A stretch of DNA of 61,380 bases, from NCBI RefSeq assembly GCF_000337915.1, contig NZ_AOJE01000060.1, positions 62,870 through 124,249 on the forward strand. The letters run 5' to 3'. The DNA is from Halorubrum saccharovorum DSM 1137 (lineage in GTDB: Archaea; Halobacteriota; Halobacteria; Halobacteriales; Haloferacaceae). The notes under the pieces were generated by a model that was not told where the DNA came from, did not search any database, and saw only the letters and a list, made by a program, of their open reading frames with translations. Shown piece after piece: positions 8,200-16,580 of the stretch (positions are counted from its first letter, which is position 1; each line of letters opens with the position of its first letter). The position numbers were made by a program, and so were the translations under genes.

Positions 8200-9411
8200 T
8201 CACGAGAGCACTTCGACCTCGTAGCCGTCGGCTTCGAGGGCGTCGATGATGTCGGCGGCGTGTTCGGCGTCGTCGGTCTCCAGTTCGAGTTCGAGTTCGG
8301 CGGCGTTGACGGCCACGTCCCGCGAGGTGCGGTCGTGGTGGACCGCGTACACGTTCGCGCCGGTGCGGGCGACGATACTGGAGACGCGCTCTAACTCGCC
8401 GGGGCGGTCCTTCAGGTCGATCGTGATCTTGAGGTACCGGCCCATCTGGACCAGCCCGCGCCGGATCACGGTGCCGAGGCGGTTGAGGTCGATGTTGCCG
8501 CCACAGAGGGCGGCGACGATCGTCTCGTCGTCCTCGTAGTCGAACGCCTCGGAGAGGACGGCCGCCAGCGCGACCGCGCCGGCCCCCTCGACCAGCGTCT
8601 TCGAGCGCTCCAGGAGGAGCGTGAGCGCGAGGGCGATCTCGCGGTCGTCGACCGTGGCGACCTCGTCGACGTACTCGCTCATCACTTCGAGCGTCTGCTC
8701 GCCGATCGATCGGGTCGCGATCCCGTCGGCGATCGTGTCGACGCTGTCGATCTCGTGGACTTCTCCCCTCTTCAGCGACTCCCCCGCCGAGGCCGCGCCC
8801 TCGGCCTGCACGCCGACGACTCGCACGTCCGGGAGCTGCTCTTTGATCGCGACCGCGACCCCCGAGATGAGCCCGCCGCCGCCGATCGGGACGACGACCG
8901 TGTCCAGTTCGGGGCAGTCGTCGACGATTTCGAGGCCGAGCGTCCCCTGTCCGGCCATCACCACGGGGTCGTCGAACGCGTGGACGTAGGTCCGACCCTC
9001 CTCGCGTTCCAGCTGGTGGGCGTACGCCTGCGCCTCGTCGTAGTCGACGCCCTCCAGCCGGACGCTGGCGCCGTACCCGCGGGTGGCCTTCACCTTCGAG
9101 ACGGGTGCGAACTTCGGCATCACGACGGTGGCGTCGACGCCCGCGCGGTCGGCCGCCAAGGCGACGCCCTGCGCGTGGTTGCCCGCGCTCGCCGTGACCA
9201 CTCCGGCCTCGCGTTCGGCGTCTGAGAGCGTGGCGATCCGGTTCATCGCCCCGCGGATCTTGAACGCACCGGTGCGCTGGAAGTTCTCCAGTTTGAGGTG
9301 AACGTCCGCGCCGCTCATCTCGGAGAAGGTCCGCGACCGCTCTAAGGGCGTGTGCCGAGCCACGTCGTCGACGCGCCCGCGCGCCTCGCGAACGTCGGAG
9401 AGGGTTATCAT
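8200..9411 (-). CDS. ilvA: Threonine ammonia-lyase (threonine deaminase)
   Basis: A 403-residue pyridoxal-phosphate enzyme that converts threonine to 2-oxobutanoate and ammonia, the first step toward isoleucine. The cofactor lysine is K51 in GAFKIRGA, and the glycine loop that holds the phosphate is GGGGLISG. Residues from about 325 to the end form an ACT domain (MGRYLKITIDLKDRPGEL onward), typical of the short, ACT-containing class. The gene ends 12 bases from repeat copy B, pointing at it. A serine racemase or dehydratase activity is a less likely alternative. Confidence 0.93.
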   Translation of the reverse strand: MITLSDVREARGRVDDVARHTPLERSRTFSEMSGADVHLKLENFQRTGAFKIRGAMNRIATLSDAEREAGVVTASAGNHAQGVALAADRAGVDATVVMPKFAPVSKVKATRGYGASVRLEGVDYDEAQAYAHQLEREEGRTYVHAFDDPVVMAGQGTLGLEIVDDCPELDTVVVPIGGGGLISGVAVAIKEQLPDVRVVGVQAEGAASAGESLKRGEVHEIDSVDTIADGIATRSIGEQTLEVMSEYVDEVATVDDREIALALTLLLERSKTLVEGAGAVALAAVLSEAFDYEDDETIVAALCGGNIDLNRLGTVIRRGLVQMGRYLKITIDLKDRPGELERVSSIVARTGANVYAVHHDRTSRDVAVNAAELELELETDDAEHAADIIDALEADGYEVEVLS

Positions 9412-9647
9412 ACACCGCCTTCGCCGCGCCGGGCGCTAATCGGTTCCGGTCCGTCCCGTTTTGCCGTCGAACGAGGCGAGCCGAGACCGCGTCGAGCCGA
9501 GCCGCTGGCTCGCCGTCTGTGAAAGGGGGAATGCACGCGTGTGACGTGCAGGTGAACCGAGACGTGCCGAATACAAAAAGGTGAGGCTAGCGGAGTGAAA
9601 GTGAAACCGCACGACTGCAGCGCCGTCATCTCTCCGTCAGACGGATC

Positions 9648-10082
9648 TCAGGGGGCCAAACGCACCCCGACGGCTTCGCGTTCGAGGTACCGGTCGACCC
9701 GATCCGTGAACCCGGAACCGCCGCCGTTCCGTTCGCCATCGCTACCATCGCCTCCCTCGTCCGGCCACGTCGCGTCCGCGTCGAGCCGGTCGGGGTCGCC
9801 GACGTACACCGCCGCTTCGTCCGGGTGGCCGTCGGGCGCGTCGAGCGGGACCGTCACTCGCCGATACAGCCCCTCTCCGACGCGCTCGTACTCGTCGAGC
9901 GCGTCCATCTCCTCTGTCCGGAGGAGCCGACCGCCCGTCTCGCCGCCCGGCGCGAGCGTCGGGTACCGACCCTCGACGAGGTGGAGGCCGAACAGCGTCG
10001 CCGGCCCGACGTACACGTACGAGTCGAGCACCTCGGCGACCCGATCCGGTTCGGTCAGCGTCCCGTACACGAAGATGTCCAT
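9648..10082 (-). CDS. Gamma-glutamylcyclotransferase-like (AIG2 fold) protein
   Basis: A 144-residue protein beginning MDIFVYGTLT, the YGTL hallmark that binds the gamma-glutamyl or analogous amide substrate. The catalytic acid is expected in the DALDEYERVGEGLY segment (about 65-80), and LYRRVTV follows as in the family. The C-terminal 40 residues are Gly/Asp-rich and less conserved. Relatives act on gamma-glutamyl amino acids or amine adducts; haloarchaea use gamma-glutamylcysteine as a thiol, so a role in its turnover is possible but unproven. The start at 10082 is chosen because the YGTL fold begins at residue 5; the longer frame adds 83 unlike residues. Confidence 0.82.
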   Translation of the reverse strand: MDIFVYGTLTEPDRVAEVLDSYVYVGPATLFGLHLVEGRYPTLAPGGETGGRLLRTEEMDALDEYERVGEGLYRRVTVPLDAPDGHPDEAAVYVGDPDRLDADATWPDEGGDGSDGERNGGGSGFTDRVDRYLEREAVGVRLAP

Positions 10083-10218
10083 ACTCCGTGTGTGTCCGTC
10101 ACATGTTTCAACGTTCGGTCGCCCGGGCACTCCGATCCGGACCGGCGGACGGTTCGCATCCGGCGGCGCCCTCCGGCTCCGATACGCAAAAGCCCCGTCC
10201 GCCCCTCCGCGGTGACAC

Positions 10219-11682
10219 ATGGACCTTCCGCGGCTGCGGCGCGTCTGGACGCGGGTGTTCTCGCTCGCGTGGCCGGTCATGGCCGAGCAGACGTTCCGCA
10301 CCGCGATGCGGACGACCGACGTCCTCGTCACCGCGCTGTTCTCGCCCGCGGCCGTGGTCGCGATCGGGCTCGCCGACCTCTACGCCCGGTTTCCCCTCCG
10401 GATTGGCCTCGGACTCGGCGGCGGCGCGATCGCGCTCTCCTCGCAGGACACCGGCGCGGGCGTGACCGGAACGCGCGACGAGGCGGTGACGCAGGCGGTC
10501 CTCGTGGGCGCGCTCGCCGGGATCCCCTTCGTGCTCTTCGGCCTCTTCTTCGGCGAGTTCGCGATCGGCGTGTTCGGGCGGCTCGTCGGCGATCGGACCT
10601 CGCCGGCCGTCGTCGATCTGGGCTCCACGTACCTCGCGATCGTCTTCGCGACCGCCCCCGCGCGCCACGTCGCCTTGGTCGCCGCTCGCGCGTTGCAGGG
10701 GACCGGCGACACCCGCACCCCGATGTACGTCAACGTCGCCGCCAACTCTGTCAACATCGCGGGGTCGGTCGCCCTCGGACTTGGTCTGCTCGGGCTCCCG
10801 CGACTGGAGGTCGTCGGCGTCGGCCTCGCGACCGCCGGCGCCAACGTGCTCACGGCCGGGCTCCTCTGTCTCGCCATCTGGGGCCCGTGGACCGAGGCGT
10901 CGTTCGCGCGCCCCCGCGACCTCACGATCGCGAGCCAGCTCCTCCGGGTGAGCGCTCCCCGCGTGCTGGAGGGGTTCGGCTCGGAGATCGCCGAGTTCCC
11001 CTTCAACGCGCTACTCCTCGGCTTCGGCGAGTCGGTCAACGCCGGGTTCCAGATCGGGCGTCGGGTGTACCAGCAGGTGACCGGCCCGCTCTCGCGCGGC
11101 TACAACGTCGCCGCCTCGGTGCTCGTCGGGCAGTCGCTCGGCGCAGGCGACCCCGACGAGGCCCGGTTCAACGGGTGGGCCGTCGCCGGGCTAGGCGTGC
11201 TCACGGTCGGAGCGATCGGAATTGGTCTGGTCGCGCTCGCGCCCCGGCTCGTCCCGATCTTCACCGACGACGGACCCACGATCGCGTACGCGGTCGACTT
11301 CGCGCGCGTCTACGGCCTCGCGGGCGCCGTCCTGGTCTGCTTCTCCGCGCTCTCCGGCGCGCTGCAGGGGGCGAGCGAGACCCGGATTCCGCTCGTCGCC
11401 CGCGTCTCCGGGATGTTCGGCCTCTTTCTCGGGGCGTCCTGGCTGCTCGGGCGCACCGCCGGATTCGGCCCGCAGGGGGCGTACGTCGGCGTGTTCCTCG
11501 CGTACGCGTGGATGGCGCTCGTCGTTATCGCTGGCTTCCGCTATTCGGGGTGGGCCGACCGCGCCGCGGAGATGATGGCCGAGCGGGGGAGCGACAGCGG
11601 GCCGGGCGTTTCGACGCCAGGCGGTCCGTCACCGGACGACCCGACACCGGACGACTCGGCTTCGGACCGTGCCTCGAAGTGA
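10219..11682 (+). CDS. MATE family efflux transporter
   Basis: A 487-residue polytopic membrane protein with about 12 hydrophobic helices in two homologous halves, the multidrug and toxin extrusion architecture. Recognisable stretches are WPVMAEQTFRTAMRTTD in the first helix, ALQGTGDTRTPM between halves (repeated as ALQGASETRIPL in the second half) and FNGWAVAGLG. It would expel cationic or aromatic compounds using a sodium or proton gradient. The C-terminal 45 residues are a polar tail rich in Pro, Asp and Ser. It starts 136 bp from the divergent gamma-glutamylcyclotransferase-like gene. Confidence 0.92.
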   Translation: MDLPRLRRVWTRVFSLAWPVMAEQTFRTAMRTTDVLVTALFSPAAVVAIGLADLYARFPLRIGLGLGGGAIALSSQDTGAGVTGTRDEAVTQAVLVGALAGIPFVLFGLFFGEFAIGVFGRLVGDRTSPAVVDLGSTYLAIVFATAPARHVALVAARALQGTGDTRTPMYVNVAANSVNIAGSVALGLGLLGLPRLEVVGVGLATAGANVLTAGLLCLAIWGPWTEASFARPRDLTIASQLLRVSAPRVLEGFGSEIAEFPFNALLLGFGESVNAGFQIGRRVYQQVTGPLSRGYNVAASVLVGQSLGAGDPDEARFNGWAVAGLGVLTVGAIGIGLVALAPRLVPIFTDDGPTIAYAVDFARVYGLAGAVLVCFSALSGALQGASETRIPLVARVSGMFGLFLGASWLLGRTAGFGPQGAYVGVFLAYAWMALVVIAGFRYSGWADRAAEMMAERGSDSGPGVSTPGGPSPDDPTPDDSASDRASK

Positions 11683-11701
11683 GCGCCCGGACCGCTCGGG
11701 C

Positions 11702-11707
11702 TTTTAA
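11702..11707 (+). promoter_or_regulatory. TATA-like box before the SpoIIM-like gene
   Basis: TTTTAA lies 26 bases before the ATG at 11733, the spacing expected for a leaderless haloarchaeal transcript. It sits only 20 bases after the MATE stop, indicating that the two genes can be transcribed separately. Confidence 0.55.
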
Positions 11708-11732
11708 GTATTCGACGGACAAACCGCTCCGC

Positions 11733-13241
11733 ATGGACTTGTCATCCGCCGTCTCCGCCACCGCGTCGACCCTCCGACGGCGCCCCGCCGACCTGCTCCC
11801 GTTTTACCTCCTCGGCACGGCGGTCCCCGTCGTCGCCCGGATGGGCCTCTTCGTCGCGCTCGCCGGGACGTACCTCCACTACGAGCTGACCGGTCGGCTC
11901 GCTGACGCGCGCCGAGCGCTCGCCGACCTGGATCTGACGCCGCCCGACACGCAGGACCCCGAGGCGGTCCAGGCGTGGGGCGAGAGCGTGGCGCCCGCGC
12001 TCGAACCCCTCGCGTCGCCGACCGCGCTCCTCCTCCTGACCGTCGGCACGGTCGCGACGCTTCTCCTGGCTATCCTCACGTACGCTGCGGTCTCCGCCGG
12101 ACAGATGTCGGCGGTCGCGGGCCGCGTCCGCGGCGACCGTGGACTCCCCGCCGGAATCGCCGGTGTGCGGGGGCGCTGGCTCACGTTCCTCGGCCTCTAC
12201 GTCTCCGAGTTCCTGCTGTGGGTCGGCGTGTCGCTGCTCGCCGGCCTCGCGATCGGCGGGGCGTTCCTCGTTAACCCCTTCGTGGGCGCCGTGGTCGCGC
12301 TCCTCGCGCTGCTCGTCGGGTTGGTCGTCCTGCTTCTCGTCCGCGCGGTGTTCGCGTTCGCGCCGGCCGCGGTCGTCGTCGACGACGCCGGCGTCGTCGG
12401 CGCCGTCGAGGGCGCCGGCGGATTCATCCGGTCGAACCCCGTCGACGCCCTCGCGTACCTCGTCGTCGCCGTCGGCGTGCTCGTGGCGATCTCCTCGGCC
12501 GCGTCCGCGCTCGCGTTCCTCGGGGGCGGGGCCGTCGTCGCGCTCGCCAGTGCGGTCGTCGCCGCTCCCGCGCTCGATCTGCTCAAGACCGTCCTGTACG
12601 GCGACCACCGCGGCGCGGTCGCCCCCATCGATCCGGTCGACGCCCGGCTCCGCGACCAGTTCGTCGGCGGCGTCCGCCGCGGCTGGCGGGAGATGATCGG
12701 GTTCGTCCGCCGGACCCCGGGGCTGCACGTGATCACCGTCCTCGTCGGCGTCGGGTTCGGCGCGGTCGGGTGGCTCGCCGTCGACCCCTTCGTCGGCGCG
12801 TTCACCACGTCGATCGAGTCGCGGCTGGTCGGCCACCTCCCGCCGACGGCAGCGCTCAACTTCTTCGGGAACAACTGGTCGGTCGCGATGGCGACCTCGC
12901 TCGGCGGCGTCGCGCTCGCGGTCCCCGCGCTCTCGTCGATTGCGTTCAACGGGATCGCGCTCGGCGCCACCGCGGCGCTCGAGGAGAACCTCGCCGCGCT
13001 GCTCGCGTTCGTCGTCCCGCACGGAATCCTCGAAATCCCCGCGCTGTTCATCTCCGGCGCGCTGGGGATCCACCTCGGGATCGTCTCGTGGAAGACGCTC
13101 CGCGGCCGTCTGTCCCGCGAGGCGTTCGCCGATTCGCTGGAGAACGCGTTCTGGGTGCTGATGGGTATCGGCGTGTTGATCGCCGTCGCCGCGTTCATCG
13201 AGGGGTTCGTGAGCCCGTACTACTGGCGGCCGTTCCTCTAG
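11733..13241 (+). CDS. SpoIIM-like (DUF95) membrane protein
   Basis: A 502-residue membrane protein. The N-terminal half has several hydrophobic segments (one near 18-45, then 100-125, 150-235), as in glycerophosphoryl-diester-like membrane domains of archaeal SpoIIM proteins. The last 190 residues match the stage II sporulation M fold: FFGNNWSVAMATSLGG, SSIAFNGIALG and PHGILEIPALFISGALG, then a final helix ending in YYWRPFL. Archaea do not sporulate, and the role is unknown; membrane remodelling or envelope maintenance is only a suggestion. The start is supported by the TATA-like box at 11702. Confidence 0.85.
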   Translation: MDLSSAVSATASTLRRRPADLLPFYLLGTAVPVVARMGLFVALAGTYLHYELTGRLADARRALADLDLTPPDTQDPEAVQAWGESVAPALEPLASPTALLLLTVGTVATLLLAILTYAAVSAGQMSAVAGRVRGDRGLPAGIAGVRGRWLTFLGLYVSEFLLWVGVSLLAGLAIGGAFLVNPFVGAVVALLALLVGLVVLLLVRAVFAFAPAAVVVDDAGVVGAVEGAGGFIRSNPVDALAYLVVAVGVLVAISSAASALAFLGGGAVVALASAVVAAPALDLLKTVLYGDHRGAVAPIDPVDARLRDQFVGGVRRGWREMIGFVRRTPGLHVITVLVGVGFGAVGWLAVDPFVGAFTTSIESRLVGHLPPTAALNFFGNNWSVAMATSLGGVALAVPALSSIAFNGIALGATAALEENLAALLAFVVPHGILEIPALFISGALGIHLGIVSWKTLRGRLSREAFADSLENAFWVLMGIGVLIAVAAFIEGFVSPYYWRPFL

Positions 13242-13333
13242 GTCTCGACTCCTCGCGCCGCTTCCGTTTCGCTTTCCGTACGCTCGACTACCGCCCGTAC
13301 GTTCAAGTCTCTCCGTCACGAATCCTGACCTGT

Positions 13334-13864
13334 ATGACGCGACGCGATCCCTTCACCGAGATAGAGGACCTGCTCGAACGGATGGGCCAGGAGTTCGAGG
13401 AGCTCGGCGGCACGCTCGACTCGCCCGGCCCCGGCGCCCCCGACTTCCCGGGCGCTCGCGACGTCGATGTCGACGTTATCGAGGACGGCGAGGTGATCAC
13501 CGTGCTCGCCGACCTCCCCGGCTTCGACGCCGCCGATATCGAGGTAGAGCTTCACGACGACGCGCTGTCGATCGCGGCCGCCCGCGAGGAGACGCGGAGC
13601 GCCGAGGTGACCGCCGACGAAGGCGGCGCGGCCGGAGACGACGCGGCTGAGGGCGACACAGCCGAACCCGACGACGCGGGCGACGCGGACGTTCGCTACC
13701 ATCGCCGCGAGCGCCGTCACCGCGCGGTATCACGCCGGATTTCGATCCCAGAACCCGTCGAGAGCGGCGGCGCGACCGCCTCGTACGACGACGGCGTGCT
13801 CACCGTCACCCTCCCCAAGCGGTCGCCGTCGGACTCCGCCGGCCACAGCATCGACGTGAACTGA
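13334..13864 (+). CDS. Hsp20/alpha-crystallin family chaperone
   Basis: A 176-residue small heat shock protein. The alpha-crystallin domain begins near DVDVDVIEDGEVITVLADLPGF-type residues (about 40-60; LPGF hallmark) and closes with GVLTVTLPK, the conserved A-x-x-x-n-G-V-L motif. It is unusual in carrying an acidic, low-complexity insert of about 35 residues (TADEGGAAGDDAAEGDT region) between the beta strands. It would hold unfolding proteins without ATP. A second Hsp20 gene follows 108 bp downstream, so the two may form mixed oligomers, although each has its own upstream AT-rich region. Confidence 0.9.
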   Translation: MTRRDPFTEIEDLLERMGQEFEELGGTLDSPGPGAPDFPGARDVDVDVIEDGEVITVLADLPGFDAADIEVELHDDALSIAAAREETRSAEVTADEGGAAGDDAAEGDTAEPDDAGDADVRYHRRERRHRAVSRRISIPEPVESGGATASYDDGVLTVTLPKRSPSDSAGHSIDVN

Positions 13865-13944
13865 CCGTCCGGCGATCGGGCCTCCTCGTCGTGGTTTCGA
13901 GTCTTCCGATCCGCCTGACCCGAGCTATCAATCATCCTGTCGTC

Positions 13945-13950
13945 TTTAAT
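13945..13950 (+). promoter_or_regulatory. TATA-like box before the second Hsp20 gene
   Basis: TTTAAT lies 23-28 bases before the ATG at 13973, in a short AT-richer stretch between the two Hsp20 genes. This fits an independent leaderless-type promoter. Confidence 0.5.
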
Positions 13951-13972
13951 ACCACAGAGTGCGTCTCCATAG

Positions 13973-14410
13973 ATGATCACCATGAACGGAACCAACCCCT
14001 TCGACGAGATCGAGCAGTTCCTCGGCCGCACCTCTTTCGGCGGCGACCGCGCGTGGGGGCGTGACCTCCGGACCACCGACATCGACGTGGCCGAGTACGA
14101 CGACGAGTTCGTCGTCATGGCCGACCTCCCGGGGTACGACCGCGAGGACATCGATGTGCGCGCGACGGACGGCCGGCTCACGATCACCGCCGAGCGCGAC
14201 GCGGAGCGCGAAGCCGAAGAGAGCGAGGACGCGAACCGGCGGTACCTCCGACGCGAGCGGCGCCACGAGTCGATCACCCGGTCCGTCGACCTTCCGGGAC
14301 GGGTCGTCGACGCGGACGCGAGCGCGACGTACCGCCACGGCGTGCTCACTGTCACGCTCCCGAAGGCCGCCGCCGAGGAGGACGACGGCCACCGGATCGA
14401 CGTGGCGTAG
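13973..14410 (+). CDS. Hsp20/alpha-crystallin family chaperone
   Basis: A 145-residue small heat shock protein of compact, usual length. The alpha-crystallin domain includes DIDVAEYDDEFVVMADLPGY and ends with GVLTVTLPK; residues between carry the Arg-rich RRYLRRERRHE stretch typical of haloarchaeal members. It lacks the acidic insert of its upstream paralogue. A second ATG at 13982 (MNGTNPFDEIE) fits the family start equally well; both sit near the start point predicted from the TATA-like box at 13945. Together with the thermosome at 50.3 kb it belongs to the proteostasis set of the window. Confidence 0.92.
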   Translation: MITMNGTNPFDEIEQFLGRTSFGGDRAWGRDLRTTDIDVAEYDDEFVVMADLPGYDREDIDVRATDGRLTITAERDAEREAEESEDANRRYLRRERRHESITRSVDLPGRVVDADASATYRHGVLTVTLPKAAAEEDDGHRIDVA

Positions 14411-14492
14411 GTCCCGGTTTCGTCTCTCTTACCCCGCCGACGTTCTCTCCCCCGCCGACACCTTCTCCACGCGCGGCGTGCTAGGGTGACCC

Positions 14493-15125
14493 ATGGACGA
14501 CGCTGACCGCGAAGCGGCGCGCCGCGAACTCGTCGACGCGCTCCGCCGTCGCCTCGACGTCGACGAGCGCACGCTCGCGGCGATCGAGGCGGTACCGCGA
14601 CACGCGTTCGTCCCGGAGGGCCGACGATCGCGCGCCTACGCCGACCGACCGCTCCCGATCGGCCACGATCAGACGATCAGCGCGCCGCACATGGTCGCGG
14701 TCATGACCGACCTGCTCGATGTCGAACCCGGCGACAGGGTGTTCGAGATCGGCACGGGCTGCGGCTATCACGCCGCGGTCGTCGCTGAGATCGTCGGTCC
14801 GGGGAACGTCTACAGCGTCGAGTACGAACCGGACCTGGCCGGATCCGCCCGCGAGCGACTTCGGCGGCTCGGGTACGACGTGACCGTCTGCGCCGGCGAC
14901 GGTCGGACGGCATTCTCCGACGAGGCCCCCTTCGATGCCGCGTACCTGACCTGCGCGCCGACCGACGGTGTCCCCGATCAAATCGTCGACCGCGTGCGGA
15001 CTGGCGGTCGGGTCGTCGCGCCGGTCGGTCGCGCCGGTACGCAGCGGCTCGTCCGCCTGACGATCGAGGAAGAGGGCGTCGACCGCGAGGACCACGGCGG
15101 CGTCCGGTTCGTTCCGATGCGATGA
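14493..15125 (+). CDS. pcm: Protein-L-isoaspartate O-methyltransferase
   Basis: A 210-residue SAM-dependent enzyme that methylates L-isoaspartate residues and so starts repair of damaged proteins. The family markers are intact: VPRHAFVPE, the substrate-loop GHDQTISAPHM, the SAM motif VFEIGTGCGYHAAV, and TCAPTDGVPDQI followed by GGRVVAPVG. Repair of isoaspartate is a plausible load for acidic, Asp-rich haloarchaeal proteins. It is followed 70 bp downstream by a divergent paralogue in the same direction. Confidence 0.95.
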   Translation: MDDADREAARRELVDALRRRLDVDERTLAAIEAVPRHAFVPEGRRSRAYADRPLPIGHDQTISAPHMVAVMTDLLDVEPGDRVFEIGTGCGYHAAVVAEIVGPGNVYSVEYEPDLAGSARERLRRLGYDVTVCAGDGRTAFSDEAPFDAAYLTCAPTDGVPDQIVDRVRTGGRVVAPVGRAGTQRLVRLTIEEEGVDREDHGGVRFVPMR

Positions 15126-15195
15126 GGGACGGTGTGACGGTGGCTGACGCGATGCCGAGCGAGCGCTTTTAGAGGACCGAGCACCGAGTCCGACT

Positions 15196-16002
15196 ATGGA
15201 CGAGGCGTCGCTTCGGGCCGACATGATCGAGGGGCTCGAACACCAGATCGGCGAGACGCTGGACGAGCCCGTGCTCGCGGCGCTCCAGCGCGTCTCCCGG
15301 GATCCGTTCGTCGACGACAGCCCGACTGCGGCAGGGGGCGACGCTGGCCGAGAACGGGGGAGCGCTGGGAACGGGGATCGATCGCTGGCTCCCGAGACGG
15401 TCGTTCGGCTACTCTCAGCGCTCGACGCCGACGAGGGTGACGAAGTGCTCGTCGTGGGCGCGGGTGTCGGCTATTCTGTCGCGCTGCTCGCCGAGATGGC
15501 CGGCGCGAGGCACGTCCACGCGGTCGACATCGATCGCGAGGCAGTCGCGGTCGCCCGCTCGAACCTCTCGACGGCCGGATACGACGCCGTCCTCGTCGAC
15601 CGACGCGACGGGGCGAACGGGCTCCCCGAGTACGCCCCGTACGACCGGATACTCCTCGAAGCCGGGGTCGTCGAGCCGCCGCGCGCGCTCCGCGAGCAGC
15701 TGGCCGAGGGAGGCCGGATCGTCTACCCCCGCGGGACGGCGGTCCAGACGATCGCCGCGATCGAACCCGACTCGGAGCGGGGTGCGTCCGACGGCTCGGC
15801 CGACGACGATGACGCCCCGCCGGGATTCCGGACCGTCGAGACGGCCGGTCCGGCGCGGCTCCAGCCGATGCTCGTCGACGGCGAGCAGCGCGGCGTCGAA
15901 CGGAACCGAACGCGCCGAGAGGACGCTGAGCGCGCCGATATGGGTCACTTCGCGCGTCACGGCTGGGAGCAGGACTGGATCGACTGGGACGACCGGCTCT
16001 AA
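15196..16002 (+). CDS. PCMT-like methyltransferase paralogue, substrate loop missing
   Basis: A 268-residue relative of the preceding Pcm. It keeps a SAM-binding Rossmann motif (EVLVVGAGVGYSVALLAEM) and the ILLEAGVVEPP and GGRIVYPRG stretches that match Pcm motifs. However the GHDQTISAPHM loop is absent, replaced by a short variable segment (SPTAAGGDAGRERGS...). The C terminus adds about 60 residues ending in GHFARHGWEQDWIDWDDRL-like aromatic/acidic sequence. Pairs like this occur in haloarchaea; a changed substrate or loss of catalysis are both possible. Its stop overlaps by four bases the stop of the convergent gene at 15999. Confidence 0.82.
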   Translation: MDEASLRADMIEGLEHQIGETLDEPVLAALQRVSRDPFVDDSPTAAGGDAGRERGSAGNGDRSLAPETVVRLLSALDADEGDEVLVVGAGVGYSVALLAEMAGARHVHAVDIDREAVAVARSNLSTAGYDAVLVDRRDGANGLPEYAPYDRILLEAGVVEPPRALREQLAEGGRIVYPRGTAVQTIAAIEPDSERGASDGSADDDDAPPGFRTVETAGPARLQPMLVDGEQRGVERNRTRREDAERADMGHFARHGWEQDWIDWDDRL

Positions 16003-16478
16003 TTCTCCGCGACGACCAGCACCTCCGTGTTCCCGCGCTCGTCGACGTAGTCGCCTTCAGCCGGCGGTTTCACTTCGACGGTGAGAGTGCCGTCCGGCTG
16101 GTTCGGTCCGAGCTCCGGGTCGACGTCGACCGTCGCGACCCCGTCGGAGTCGGTCGTTCCGGTGGCGACGCCGTCTATCTGTGCCGATCCGCTTCGCACG
16201 ATCACGGTCGCGTCGGCGACCCGGGAGCCGTCCGGATCGACGACGGCCACGTCGAGCGACTGCTCGCCCGGCGTGGTAACTTCCGGCTGCGGCTGCGCGT
16301 CGAGCTCCGTCGCCGACAGCCCTTCGATGTCGCCGATCATCCCCATCATCACGCTGAGGCTCGCGACGCCGACGACGAGCGCGATGACCAGCCTGACCGG
16401 AAGCCCCTCGATCGCCCGGCGGTCCGCGCGAAACGATCGGTCGTTCGCGGTGCGTCCGTCCCGTTTCGAGTGCGTCAT
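15999..16478 (-). CDS. Membrane-anchored protein with Ig/carboxypeptidase-regulatory-like domain
   Basis: A 159-residue protein, not recognised as a named enzyme. A basic head (residues 1-28) precedes one hydrophobic helix, VRLVIALVVGVASLSVMMGMI (about 28-48); the rest is predicted outside the cell. Residues 70-150 (SLDVAVVDPDGSRVADATVIV...TDSDGVATVDVD) look like a beta-sandwich domain of the carboxypeptidase-regulatory/Ig type. It is probably a membrane-tethered surface protein. Its last four bases overlap the convergent PCMT-like gene. Confidence 0.75.
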   Translation of the reverse strand: MTHSKRDGRTANDRSFRADRRAIEGLPVRLVIALVVGVASLSVMMGMIGDIEGLSATELDAQPQPEVTTPGEQSLDVAVVDPDGSRVADATVIVRSGSAQIDGVATGTTDSDGVATVDVDPELGPNQPDGTLTVEVKPPAEGDYVDERGNTEVLVVAEN

Positions 16479-16580
16479 ATCGTCGGTGGCCGCGGTATCA
16501 CTGATAAAGGGTCGGACTCCGGAGCCGGACCGACCCTAACGTACAAAACGTCTTGTCTCACACACACGACGTGACCGGGG

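Noticed and set aside
7900-8394. Short frames inside the dispersed repeats (also at 49442-49967 and 61047-61292)
   Set aside because: They run through the stems of the repeat, differ in frame from copy to copy and have no protein-like composition.
9633-9645. Palindrome TCCGTC-A-GACGGA just after the gamma-glutamylcyclotransferase-like gene as a terminator
   Set aside because: Only a one-base loop is possible and no T-run follows, so a hairpin terminator is not supported.
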